DNA from: Phycisphaerales bacterium | GTDB taxonomy: Bacteria; Planctomycetota; Phycisphaerae; Tepidisphaerales; Tepidisphaeraceae | Assembly: GCA_028288945.1 (NCBI GenBank) | Contig: JAQGHH010000033.1 | Span: forward strand, 1 to 6,322 | DNA: 6,322 nt | Reading direction: 5' to 3' | Shown here: positions 1 through 5,185 of the stretch, in pieces | Numbering within the stretch: position 1 is the stretch's first letter | Layout of the letters: each line of letters opens with the position of its first letter | Position numbers and translations under genes: made by a program | The notes under the pieces: model-generated | What the model was told of the DNA's origin: nothing | Seen by the model: the letters and a program-made list of their open reading frames with translations, nothing else | The model's database searches: none

Positions 1-600
1 GGCATGATGCTGGTCGCCAAGAGCGACGAGGCGCACTGGCGCGTGGCCCGGCAGTTTGAAAACCGCACGATCCAGAAGACCTACATCGCCGTGATCCACG
101 GCGTGCCGGAATTGCTGGCGGACGTGATCGACATGCCGATCGGCCAGGACCGCTACGTCCGTGAAAAACAAGCGGTTCGAAAGGTCGAGAACGGCGGGCG
201 GCCCGCAGTCACCAAGTATGAAATTCTGGAGGTTTTCCAGACCCCGCCCGCATCCGTTCTCCAGAACAGCGCGTTCCCGATGGACCGGAAGAATCCCGCC
301 CCGCCGGGGAAGTTTTCGCTCGTGAAGCTGACGCCCAAGACGGGCCGAACGCACCAGTTGCGCGTCCACATGGCCGCCCTCGGTCACCCGATGGTGGGCG
401 ACACGATTTACGGCGGGCGGATCTTCGAAGAGGGTGATTTCCGCTTCGGCCGTCAGGCGTTGCACGCCTACGAAATTACCTTCGTACACCCCGGCACGCT
501 GGAGCCTATGACGCTTCAAGCGCCTATGCCGCCTGATATACTTGAACTGGTGAGAATTCTTCGGGGGCCCGATTCACGTTTGCCGGCGTCGGGGGTATAA
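1..600 (+). CDS. RluA-family RNA pseudouridine synthase, C-terminal part (5' end cut by window)
   Basis: RluA-family enzymes convert specific uridines in rRNA or tRNA to pseudouridine in the cytoplasm. About 199 residues are visible, in frame from base 1 (first residue Gly). The start GMMLVAKSDEAH corresponds to the stretch just after the family's catalytic RLD...TSG motif, so the catalytic Asp lies off the left edge. The Met codons at 4 and 7 are internal, not starts. Visible family signatures are KTYIAVIHG (about residues 26-34) and the C-terminal GRTHQLRVHMAALGHP followed by GDTIYGG (about 115-139). A Pro-rich stretch of roughly 25 residues (about 80-104) between KYEILE and SLVKLTPKTG looks like a loop longer than usual. 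RluA, RluC, RluD and TruC types cannot be separated without the N-terminus. The stop TAA overlaps the promoter of the next genes. Confidence 0.93.
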   Translation, partial: GMMLVAKSDEAHWRVARQFENRTIQKTYIAVIHGVPELLADVIDMPIGQDRYVREKQAVRKVENGGRPAVTKYEILEVFQTPPASVLQNSAFPMDRKNPAPPGKFSLVKLTPKTGRTHQLRVHMAALGHPMVGDTIYGGRIFEEGDFRFGRQALHAYEITFVHPGTLEPMTLQAPMPPDILELVRILRGPDSRLPASGV

Positions 601-601
601 T
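573..601 (+). promoter_or_regulatory. Sigma70-type promoter for the tatA pair
   Basis: A perfect -10 hexamer TATAAT (596-601) lies 17 bases after TTCACG (573-578), which matches TTGACA at 4 of 6 positions. The predicted transcription start is near 608, giving a leader of about 50 bases before the first tatA. The -35 box is inside the last codons of the pseudouridine synthase gene, and its TAA stop (598-600) is part of the -10 box. The placement in front of a small two-gene unit that ends in a clear terminator supports the call. No experimental start is known. Confidence 0.6.
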
Positions 602-659
602 ATGGGTGAACTTGAGAGGGTCGGCGGACGTTAGAGAGATTGCCTGAAAGAGTGCCGCT

Positions 660-812
660 ATGCCGCACATGCCTGGATTTGGCAGTTGGATTTTGATCGC
701 CTTGGTCGGCCTCCTCTTCTTTGGAAAACGGCTGCCCGAACTGGGGCGCAGCCTCGGCAAGAGCATCGTGGAGTTCAAGAAAGGCCTGAAAGAGATCGAG
801 GAAAGACGTTGA
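660..812 (+). CDS. tatA: TatA/TatE-type twin-arginine translocase subunit, minimal 50-residue copy
   Basis: TatA-type proteins oligomerise in the inner membrane to let folded proteins with twin-arginine signals cross. The frame runs from ATG 660 to TGA 810-812 and encodes 50 residues. It shows the complete TatA plan: a hydrophobic helix (about residues 9-21, SWILIALVGLLFF), the Phe-Gly hinge (F21-G22), then KRLPELGRSLGKSIVEFKKGLKEIEE as the amphipathic helix. The protein ends right after that helix, so it lacks the usual acidic or polar tail; TatA proteins are more often 60-90 residues. A weak Shine-Dalgarno-like AAAGAG (647-652) lies 7 bases before the ATG. It is 40/50 identical to the N-terminus of the next gene, 47 bases downstream, so the two are tandem paralogs. 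The function assignment is by motif; TatB is less likely because the helix lacks the early Glu typical of TatB. Confidence 0.85.
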   Translation: MPHMPGFGSWILIALVGLLFFGKRLPELGRSLGKSIVEFKKGLKEIEERR

Positions 813-820
813 AGTCACGC

Positions 821-852
821 GAGGCGGATTGAGTCGCCTTGGATTGAAAGGA
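821..852 (+). promoter_or_regulatory. Intercistronic hairpin and ribosome binding site of the second tatA
   Basis: In the 47-base gap between the two tatA genes, AGGCGG (822-827) can pair with TCGCCT (834-839), including one G-T wobble, around a 6-base loop. It is followed by GAAAGGA (846-852), a good Shine-Dalgarno sequence 7 bases before ATG 860. This site is stronger than the AAAGAG in front of the first copy, so the second copy may be translated more efficiently. The hairpin is short and may be incidental. The ribosome binding site supports the start chosen for the second tatA. Confidence 0.45.
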
Positions 853-859
853 TGTTCCT

Positions 860-1225
860 ATGCCGCACATGCCGGGGTTTGGTAGTTGGATGATCATCGC
901 CGTTATCGGCCTGCTCTTTTTTGGCAAGCGACTGCCCGAAGTAGGTCGCAGCCTAGGCAAGGGCATCGTCGAGTTCAAGAAAGGCCTGAAGGGCATCGAA
1001 GACGAAGTGGACACGGCCGTCGAAGAGTCGTCCAGGCCCAAGCCGGCTCTCCCGGCCCAAACTCAGGCGAACGCCCTTCCATCCGACGCGAAATTCGATC
1101 CTTACACGGGCAAGCCGGTCGAAACCCCCAGGTTTGACCCCTACACGGGAAAGCCGCTGGGCAACTCGGAAACGGTCGTAAGCGCCGGTCAGCCGCGTGA
1201 AACGGTTGGCACCTCGGACCACTAA
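860..1225 (+). CDS. tatA: TatA/TatE-type twin-arginine translocase subunit with long repeat-bearing tail
   Basis: This is the second of two tandem tatA paralogs, 121 residues long. Residues 1-47 match the first copy closely: MPHMPGFGSW, a membrane helix (about 9-21), the FG hinge (21-22), then the amphipathic helix KRLPEVGRSLGKGIVEFKKGLKGIEDEV (about 23-50). Unlike the first copy it continues into a roughly 70-residue polar, Pro-rich tail expected to face the cytoplasm. The tail carries FDPYTGKP twice, at residues 79-86 and 92-99, in a 13-residue period. The tail follows an acidic patch (IEDEVDTAVEE) of the kind often found after the TatA amphipathic helix. No tatC is in the window; several bacteria keep tatA away from tatC, so this alone does not argue against function. 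The gene probably shares the promoter near 573-601 and the terminator at 1262-1303 with the first copy. Confidence 0.92.
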   Translation: MPHMPGFGSWMIIAVIGLLFFGKRLPEVGRSLGKGIVEFKKGLKGIEDEVDTAVEESSRPKPALPAQTQANALPSDAKFDPYTGKPVETPRFDPYTGKPLGNSETVVSAGQPRETVGTSDH

Positions 1226-1261
1226 CTAACGCGACTGCCGTAAGAGCAACGGAAATGCAGG

Positions 1262-1303
1262 CGAGCGGGTGCGGCGATGGCTTCACTCGCTCGTTTCTTT
1301 TTT
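1262..1303 (+). terminator. Rho-independent terminator of the tatA unit
   Basis: CGAGCGGGTG (1262-1271) pairs with CACTCGCTCG (1284-1293) over 10 bp, with one G-U wobble and a 12-base loop. It is followed directly by a T-rich run, TTTCTTTTTT (1294-1303). It lies 36 bases after the second tatA stop and is the clearest transcription stop in the window. Confidence 0.88.
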
Positions 1304-1724
1304 GCCCCATGTGTCCTCGCCCCAGTGCGTCCCCGTCACAAAAGTTCCGCGCTACGACAACAGAGCCTGGCAATAAACGGGTAAGACGATTCGAGTCGCT
1401 GTGGGATGATTGTCGGCCCCGCCTTCCATCCGAGTACTCCCCGCTTTCGCGCCACTTCCCCCATTACAGGCCTTCGGCCACCCGGCCGCGACCGGCCCAA
1501 TCTCCGGTGCCTCTTCGGCACGTCACTTGCCCCCACCCCTGCCATTAGGCAGGTTCGGCAATAATTTTCTACCCGAGCCCGGTGGGCGCGGATATGATTG
1601 CCTGCCGCGGCGAGGGTGGCGCGCATTGGAAAGCCGGAAGCGGCTTTCAAACCCTTGCCGGTGGAGTGGGCCGCTCGAAGCAATAAAGTGTCCTGACTGG
1701 ACTTTCCCGTCCGATGACACCATT
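1304..1724. other. Non-coding stretch with a series of small hairpins
   Basis: No supportable gene is seen here; the open frames across it look like GC-driven, Arg/Pro-rich noise, and none shows a family motif. No tRNA or known riboswitch was recognised. The second half holds several short perfect stems on the same strand as the next gene: GGCC/GGCC (1469-1479), GGCCG/CGGCC (1484-1497), GTGCC/GGCAC (1507-1521), CCTGCC/GGCAGG (1538-1553) and GAAAGCCG/CGGCTTTC with a 4-base loop (1629-1648). A TATGAT (1593-1598) could be a -10 box but has no good -35 partner. The stretch must include the promoter and leader of the secreted-protein gene that follows. It may be a structured leader or a small RNA, or the stems may be chance in GC-rich DNA. 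Confidence 0.4.
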
Positions 1725-1729
1725 GGAGG
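1725..1729 (+). promoter_or_regulatory. Shine-Dalgarno site that sets the start at 1738
   Basis: GGAGG (1725-1729) lies 8 bases before ATG 1738, an ideal spacing. The earlier in-frame ATG at 1714 lies upstream of this site and has no such sequence. Starting at 1738 also places the Arg/Lys residues and hydrophobic run as a proper signal peptide. Confidence 0.8.
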
Positions 1730-1737
1730 CTCAACCG

Positions 1738-2706
1738 ATGAATCGCAAGGATCAAATGCTGCGTACGGCCAAGTGGATGGTCGGGGTGGTTTTTGCGGGG
1801 ACCTCGATTTGTGCGGCCGCGCCGGAGACGACGCCCGCCGACCAACCGCCCCCCGCAGCGCCGCCCGTTCAAACGCGTCCGGCGGCCGCGCCCGCCGGCG
1901 GCAACTGGTGGGACAACGCCGCCCCACCACGTCCGGCCGTGCAGCCTCCCATGCGGGATCGGGACGACGATCGGGGCAACCCCTTCCGTCGTGACGACCG
2001 CATGGCCGCGGCCAATTCCTCGGCCGCCAGCGATTACCCCGCATCGGAGCTGGGCAGCTGGGTGATGGCCAACACGATGGCCGCCCGCGCGCGGATGCTG
2101 TTCAGCCGGGCACAGTCCGAGCTGAGCGCCACGATCCGCCACGTGCAGGCGCGCTACGAGAAGTCGAGGGACTATCAGGAAGCCCTCAACGCCGAGCGGC
2201 AGGCATACGGCGAGTACATCGAAACCCGCAAGCAGGCGATGCGTTCACTGGCGGACGATGAGAAGTACAAGGCGATCATCCGCCTGCGCGACGAGCTGGG
2301 CGAAAAGCTCGCCCACCGCCGCCTCGAGAAGGATGCGTCGAAGGACGAGATCCTTGCGATGGCCACGCTGAAGATGAATTACGCCTCCGACGCCCGAGCC
2401 TTGGAAGTCGCGGCTCTCAACGCCGACCCGACGCTCAAGTCGGTTCACGACCGCATGGTCGCGGCCAGCCAGCGCGTCTCGCAGCTTCGCGCCCAAATGG
2501 ACGACGCCCTGCGCGACGCCCCCGAGGTGCTCGCCGCCCGAAACAACCTGGAGAACGCCCGGATCGCCATGGTCGAGGCCAGCGCCTATGCCTACGCCAG
2601 CGCCGTCGCCGGCTCCACGGCTCTGAACTATTCCTACTTCCTGCATCGTAACGACGCGACCTACGGACCCGGCTACACCTATGGATCGCCGTATTGGGGA
2701 CGATAG
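1738..2706 (+). CDS. Secreted protein of unknown function with Pro-rich linker and long helical region
   Basis: Not recognised as a named family. The protein is 322 residues from the ATG with a GGAGG site. Residues 1-28 form a Sec-type signal peptide (MNRKDQMLRTAKWMVG, hydrophobic VVFAGTS, then CAAA). There is no lipobox, since the residue before Cys25 is Ile. Residues 29-72 are a Pro/Ala-rich low-complexity linker, followed by a charged Arg/Asp patch (about 73-90). From about 110 to 285 the sequence is Ala-, Glu-, Arg- and Lys-rich and predicted largely helical, with coiled-coil-like stretches (for example RAQSELSATIRHVQARYEKS and VAASQRVSQLRAQMDDAL). The C-terminus is Tyr/Gly-rich (YSYFLHRN, then YGPGYTYGSPYWGR). 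This layout suggests an envelope or periplasmic structural or scaffolding role, but that is only inference. The flanking genes give no functional clue. The gene appears to be transcribed alone and ends 16 bases before a long inverted repeat. Confidence 0.8.
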   Translation: MNRKDQMLRTAKWMVGVVFAGTSICAAAPETTPADQPPPAAPPVQTRPAAAPAGGNWWDNAAPPRPAVQPPMRDRDDDRGNPFRRDDRMAAANSSAASDYPASELGSWVMANTMAARARMLFSRAQSELSATIRHVQARYEKSRDYQEALNAERQAYGEYIETRKQAMRSLADDEKYKAIIRLRDELGEKLAHRRLEKDASKDEILAMATLKMNYASDARALEVAALNADPTLKSVHDRMVAASQRVSQLRAQMDDALRDAPEVLAARNNLENARIAMVEASAYAYASAVAGSTALNYSYFLHRNDATYGPGYTYGSPYWGR

Positions 2707-2722
2707 ACGCCAGATACCAATT

Positions 2723-2784
2723 GACGAGTGATGAGTGAAACGTGAGAAGCAGATTACTCAGTCACGTTTCACTCATCACTCGTC
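2723..2784. repeat. 23-bp perfect inverted repeat between convergent genes, possible terminator
   Basis: The left arm (2723-2745, beginning GACGAGTGATGAGTG) is the exact reverse complement of the right arm (2762-2784). The spacer is 16 bases. Beyond a single bulged T, another 4 bases pair (CAAT 2718-2721 with ATTG 2785-2788). It fills the 85-base gap between the secreted-protein stop (2706) and the ppk2 stop (2792). A short T run (2789-2792) follows on the plus strand, so it may terminate plus-strand transcription. There is no T run on the other side. The arms are longer than a terminator needs and contain GAGTGA-like sub-repeats, so a dispersed palindromic repeat is an equal possibility. Confidence 0.8.
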
Positions 2785-2791
2785 ATTGTTT

Positions 2792-3598
2792 TCACTTCAC
2801 CCGTATATCCGCCGCCCCTTTTAGGGGCGGCGGGTACTTGAGCCCCAGTGATTCCAGTGTTCTCACCAGCACGTCCGAGACGACCCAATTGCGAAACCAC
2901 TTGTGGTCCGACGGCACGGCGTACCAGGGCGCGTACTTCGTCGAGCACTTGCTCAGCGCGTCCTGATAGGCCGCCATGTAGTCGTCCCACCGCTCGCGAT
3001 TTTTCAAATCCTCAGGATTGAACTTCCAGTTCTTCCTCGGGTCGGCCAGCCGCTTGATCATCCGCCTCTTCTGCTCCTCGTACGAGATGTTGAGGAAGAA
3101 TTTCAGGATGATGGTTCCCTCGTCCGCCAGCAGCTTCTCGAACCCATTGATGTGCTCGTACCGCTTCGACCAGACGCCCCCGGGCACGATGTTCTTCACC
3201 CGCTCCACGAGCACGCTTTCGTAATGCGAGCGGTTGAAAATCCCGAACATCCCTTTCGGCGGGGCGGCATGGTGGACGCGCCACAGGTAGTCGTGCAAAA
3301 GTTCCAACTCGCTCGGCTGCTTAAAGCTCGTGACGGCGCACCCCTGCGGGTTGACGCCGCTGAAAACGTACTTGATCGTCCCGTCCTTGCCGCCCCCATC
3401 CATCGCCTGAAGAACGATCAGCAGCGCGTACTTCCCCGACGCATAAAACTTGTCCTGGAGCAAGTCGATCTTCTTCAGGTTCCTGTCGATGTCGCCCGCG
3501 GCGTCCTTCTTGCTCTTGAACTTTCCGGTGTCATCCGGCTTGTAATCCGAGATCTTGAACTTCTTCCCGGGCTCGACGAGGTATGGCGAATCAATCAT
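2792..3598 (-). CDS. ppk2: PPK2-family polyphosphate kinase / polyphosphate:nucleotide phosphotransferase
   Basis: PPK2 enzymes move phosphate between polyphosphate and nucleotides in the cytoplasm. The 268-residue protein shows the family P-loop AMDGGGKDGT (about 65-74), the second motif FNRSHYESVLVERV (about 121-134), the basic lid region KRRMIKRLADPRKNWKF (about 178-193) followed by RERWDDY (201-207), and VPSDHKWFRNWVV (228-240). The FNRSHYE form and the N-terminus YLVEPGKKFKISDYKPDDTG are closer to the class III-like group (AMP/ADP phosphorylation) than to class I, but class is inferred. The P-loop has Gly-Gly where Ala-Gly or Ala-Ala is common. ATG 3598 was chosen because family proteins start near this point. 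A GTG at 3652 would add 18 residues, and neither start has a Shine-Dalgarno site. The C-terminal PPPLKGAAD is encoded by a perfect palindrome. The gene converges on the secreted-protein gene and has a repeat element upstream. Confidence 0.93.
   Translation of the reverse strand: MIDSPYLVEPGKKFKISDYKPDDTGKFKSKKDAAGDIDRNLKKIDLLQDKFYASGKYALLIVLQAMDGGGKDGTIKYVFSGVNPQGCAVTSFKQPSELELLHDYLWRVHHAAPPKGMFGIFNRSHYESVLVERVKNIVPGGVWSKRYEHINGFEKLLADEGTIILKFFLNISYEEQKRRMIKRLADPRKNWKFNPEDLKNRERWDDYMAAYQDALSKCSTKYAPWYAVPSDHKWFRNWVVSDVLVRTLESLGLKYPPPLKGAADIRVK
2809..2833 (-). other. 11-bp GC-rich perfect hairpin inside the 3' end of ppk2
   Basis: CCGCCGCCCCT (2809-2819) and AGGGGCGGCGG (2823-2833) are exact reverse complements with a 3-base loop. 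The hairpin ends about 15 bases before the ppk2 stop codon and encodes PPPLKGAAD. It is very stable, but no U run follows it on either strand, so it does not look like a standard intrinsic terminator. It could protect the mRNA 3' end or pause ribosomes, or simply be an incidental product of GC-rich codons. Confidence 0.55.
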
Positions 3599-3750
3599 GA
3601 CACAATCGTGACACGACCGGGACGCGCGTGCAAGACGAATGCGGATACTCACCGCAGGAGTGCGGAGATCACAAAGAAAGCAGGAGGCAAAGACATGTTG
3701 CCACAGATGGAATGCGGATGGACACAGATAAGAGGGTCAGAATGTTGCGC

Positions 3751-3775
3751 CGTGACACGGGCGTCCCGCCCGTGC
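3751..3775 (-). repeat. Inner palindrome, left copy (8-bp stem, 3-base loop)
   Basis: CACGGGCG (3756-3763) pairs with CGCCCGTG (3767-3774) around TCC. Read on the minus strand, this 25-nt unit matches the right copy at 22 of 25 positions. Confidence 0.75.
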
Positions 3776-3837
3776 ATGGTGCGCCCGAAAAAGAGAGACC
3801 TCCAATATCAGAATTCGCAAGCAATCTCCGCCACCCC

Positions 3838-3862
3838 GCACGGCCGAGACGGCCGTGTCACG
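3838..3862 (+). repeat. Inner palindrome, right copy (8-bp stem, 3-base loop)
   Basis: CACGGCCG (3839-3846) pairs with CGGCCGTG (3850-3857) around AGA. Of the three differences from the left copy, two form a swapped base pair in the stem and one is in the loop. Both copies are flanked by the same GTGTCACG side sequence. Confidence 0.75.
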
Positions 3863-3962
3863 TTAGAAGTGCCGGACGCGCGATCCGATCTGTGTCCATC
3901 CGCATTCCATCTGTGGCAACATGCATTTGTCTTTCTGCAATCCAAGCGGTGAGCACCATTTG

Positions 3963-5129
3963 CTAATGGGATGGATCGACAAATGGCAGTTCCACTACCG
4001 TCGCCTTCCGCACCTTCCCCTCCGCCGGGATGTTTACGATGCTGCCCGCGGGAATGAATGGCTTTTTCACGAACCCGATGGCGATGCACGCGTTGGACAG
4101 AACGGGGGACACCGTGCTGCTGGTGACGCCGCCGACCTGGTTGTCGGCGTCGTCGTAGATAAGCGTTCCGGCCATCGGCAGCGCGTCGTCGCCCATGCGC
4201 AGGCCTACGAGCTGCCGGGCCACCTGCCCGCGCGCGTGCATGCGGGCGACGATCTCCTGGCCCAGGTAGCACCCCTTGGTAAAGCTCACCGCCCGCGCCG
4301 CCTGCCCCGTCTCGGCGGGCAATACCGAATCGTCGAAGTCGATCCCAAAGATCGGTCTCCCCGCCTCGATCCGCGTCGCGTTAAACGCCGCCCAACCCAC
4401 GGGCCGAAGTCGCCTATGTCCCGGCTCATGATTTTCGTAGAACTGCGCCACGAGCCCCATCCATACTTTTCGCGCGGACGCCGTCTCCACGATCAGATGA
4501 AACCCGGGCACGCCGCACGCGTCGTCCCGCCAGACCACGGCAGGCACATCAAACAGCCGCGCCTCGTAAGAACCCCCCTGCGCCAAATCCGCCGGGATCG
4601 TGACCCCCGCTCCCTCTTCCAATATTTTCACGGCGCCCGGCCCGTGCAGCGCCATCGTGTGCAGCGCTCCCCCCCTGCTCACCATCTTCACCTGCTCTCG
4701 AAACAGGAATTTGTCAAACGCCGCCCGCACTGGCTCGACCATCCGCGCGTCCATGTCGAGCAGAGTACGGTCCCCCCTCTCGACCACGTTCATGTCCGCG
4801 ACGATCCGACCTTTCGTGTTCAGGAAAAATGCATACCTGCCCTGCCCCGGCGTCAGTCCCGTCTTGGAGGTCTTGTCCCACGTCTCGTTCGTCAGCAGGT
4901 TGTTAAGGAATGGCAACCGGTCCGCGCCGGTAAGCTCGAGAATTCCCCGTTGCGGCTCATCGATCATCGCCGCCCCCTTCCGAATCGCCGCATACTCCGC
5001 CTGCGGCTCCCCGAAGGTGCTCACCACTTCCAACTGCGCGTAAGCCTGAAACTCCGCCCCCGCCTGCTGGTGCAAGTCATGCAATGGATTAGGGATCGCC
5101 GGTACGTTCTCGCTGGATTGGGACATCAT
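3963..5129 (-). CDS. ygfZ: YgfZ/GcvT-like folate-binding protein (iron-sulfur cluster maintenance)
   Basis: YgfZ proteins bind tetrahydrofolate on a GcvT-like fold and help assemble or repair iron-sulfur clusters in enzymes such as MiaB. The 388-residue protein carries the diagnostic KGCYLGQE motif (285-292) with its conserved Cys287, followed by IVARMHARGQVARQLVGL. Preceding GcvT/YgfZ features include NNLLTNE (76-82), GRYAFFLNTKGRIVADM (97-113) and EAGRPIFGIDFDD (255-267). The KGC-x-G-Q-E signature favours YgfZ over a true glycine-cleavage T protein. It is longer than E. coli YgfZ (about 326 residues), mainly through an N-terminal extension with a GcvT-like start. The first two codons are both ATG (5129 and 5126), and no Shine-Dalgarno site precedes them. 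The gene is bracketed by repeat elements A (downstream) and B (upstream) and is probably transcribed on its own. Confidence 0.9.
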   Translation of the reverse strand: MMSQSSENVPAIPNPLHDLHQQAGAEFQAYAQLEVVSTFGEPQAEYAAIRKGAAMIDEPQRGILELTGADRLPFLNNLLTNETWDKTSKTGLTPGQGRYAFFLNTKGRIVADMNVVERGDRTLLDMDARMVEPVRAAFDKFLFREQVKMVSRGGALHTMALHGPGAVKILEEGAGVTIPADLAQGGSYEARLFDVPAVVWRDDACGVPGFHLIVETASARKVWMGLVAQFYENHEPGHRRLRPVGWAAFNATRIEAGRPIFGIDFDDSVLPAETGQAARAVSFTKGCYLGQEIVARMHARGQVARQLVGLRMGDDALPMAGTLIYDDADNQVGGVTSSTVSPVLSNACIAIGFVKKPFIPAGSIVNIPAEGKVRKATVVELPFVDPSH

Positions 5130-5135
5130 TTCAAG

Positions 5136-5164
5136 TTTATGCGTGCGACCGGCACGGAAATCAA
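5136..5164 (-). promoter_or_regulatory. Possible promoter of ygfZ, giving a nearly leaderless mRNA
   Basis: On the minus strand TTGATT (5159-5164) is followed after 17 bases by CATAAA (5136-5141), each matching 4 of 6 consensus positions. Only 6 bases separate the -10 box from ATG 5129, so transcription would start at or next to the start codon. This fits the absence of a Shine-Dalgarno site. Both boxes are weak, so the call is tentative. Confidence 0.3.
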
Positions 5165-5185
5165 CTCAGGCAAAATCGGAACCTA

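Larger units (their letters stand above)
3694..3923. repeat. 230-bp element with perfect 36-bp inverted-repeat ends (element A)
   Basis: Positions 3694-3729 and 3888-3923 are exact reverse complements over 36 bp; I paired every base. The arm starts CATGTTGCCACAGATGGA and ends GGATGGACACAGAT. Inside are two inverted copies of a shorter palindrome (3751-3775 and 3838-3862). The element fills most of the gap between the ygfZ stop (3963) and the ppk2 start (3598); I see no gene in that gap. The rest of the gap (3599-3693) holds no clear promoter. The element encodes no transposase. The structure resembles a non-autonomous palindromic repeat (REPIN or MITE type), but no target-site duplication was recognised. 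Confidence 0.85.

Noticed and set aside
602..634. Ten-residue upstream frame (ATG 602 to TAG) before the first tatA
   Set aside because: It begins at the end of the -10 box, so it would lie upstream of the predicted transcription start. It has no ribosome binding site.
1410..1994. 194-codon plus-strand frame in the 1.3-2.0 kb region
   Set aside because: It overlaps the secreted-protein gene in another frame and is rich in Pro/Arg/Ser, with no recognisable domain or start signal.
1336..2142. 268-codon open frame on the minus strand across the non-coding stretch and the secreted-protein gene
   Set aside because: Gly/Arg-rich composition without motifs. It overlaps the plus-strand gene, which has a good ribosome binding site and signal peptide.
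3605..3633. TTGCAC-N17-CACGAT upstream of ppk2 on the minus strand as a promoter
   Set aside because: Each box matches only about 3 of 6 consensus positions. The spacing resembles the ygfZ candidate but the match is near chance.
2903..3952. 349-codon open frame on the plus strand opposite ppk2 and running through repeat element A
   Set aside because: Antisense to a clear PPK2 gene. Its second half reads through the inverted repeats, and there is no family motif or Shine-Dalgarno site.
3628..3966. Short plus-strand frame reading DTGVPPVHG-like words inside element A
   Set aside because: These words are translations of the repeat palindromes, not a protein family. The frame depends entirely on the repeat.
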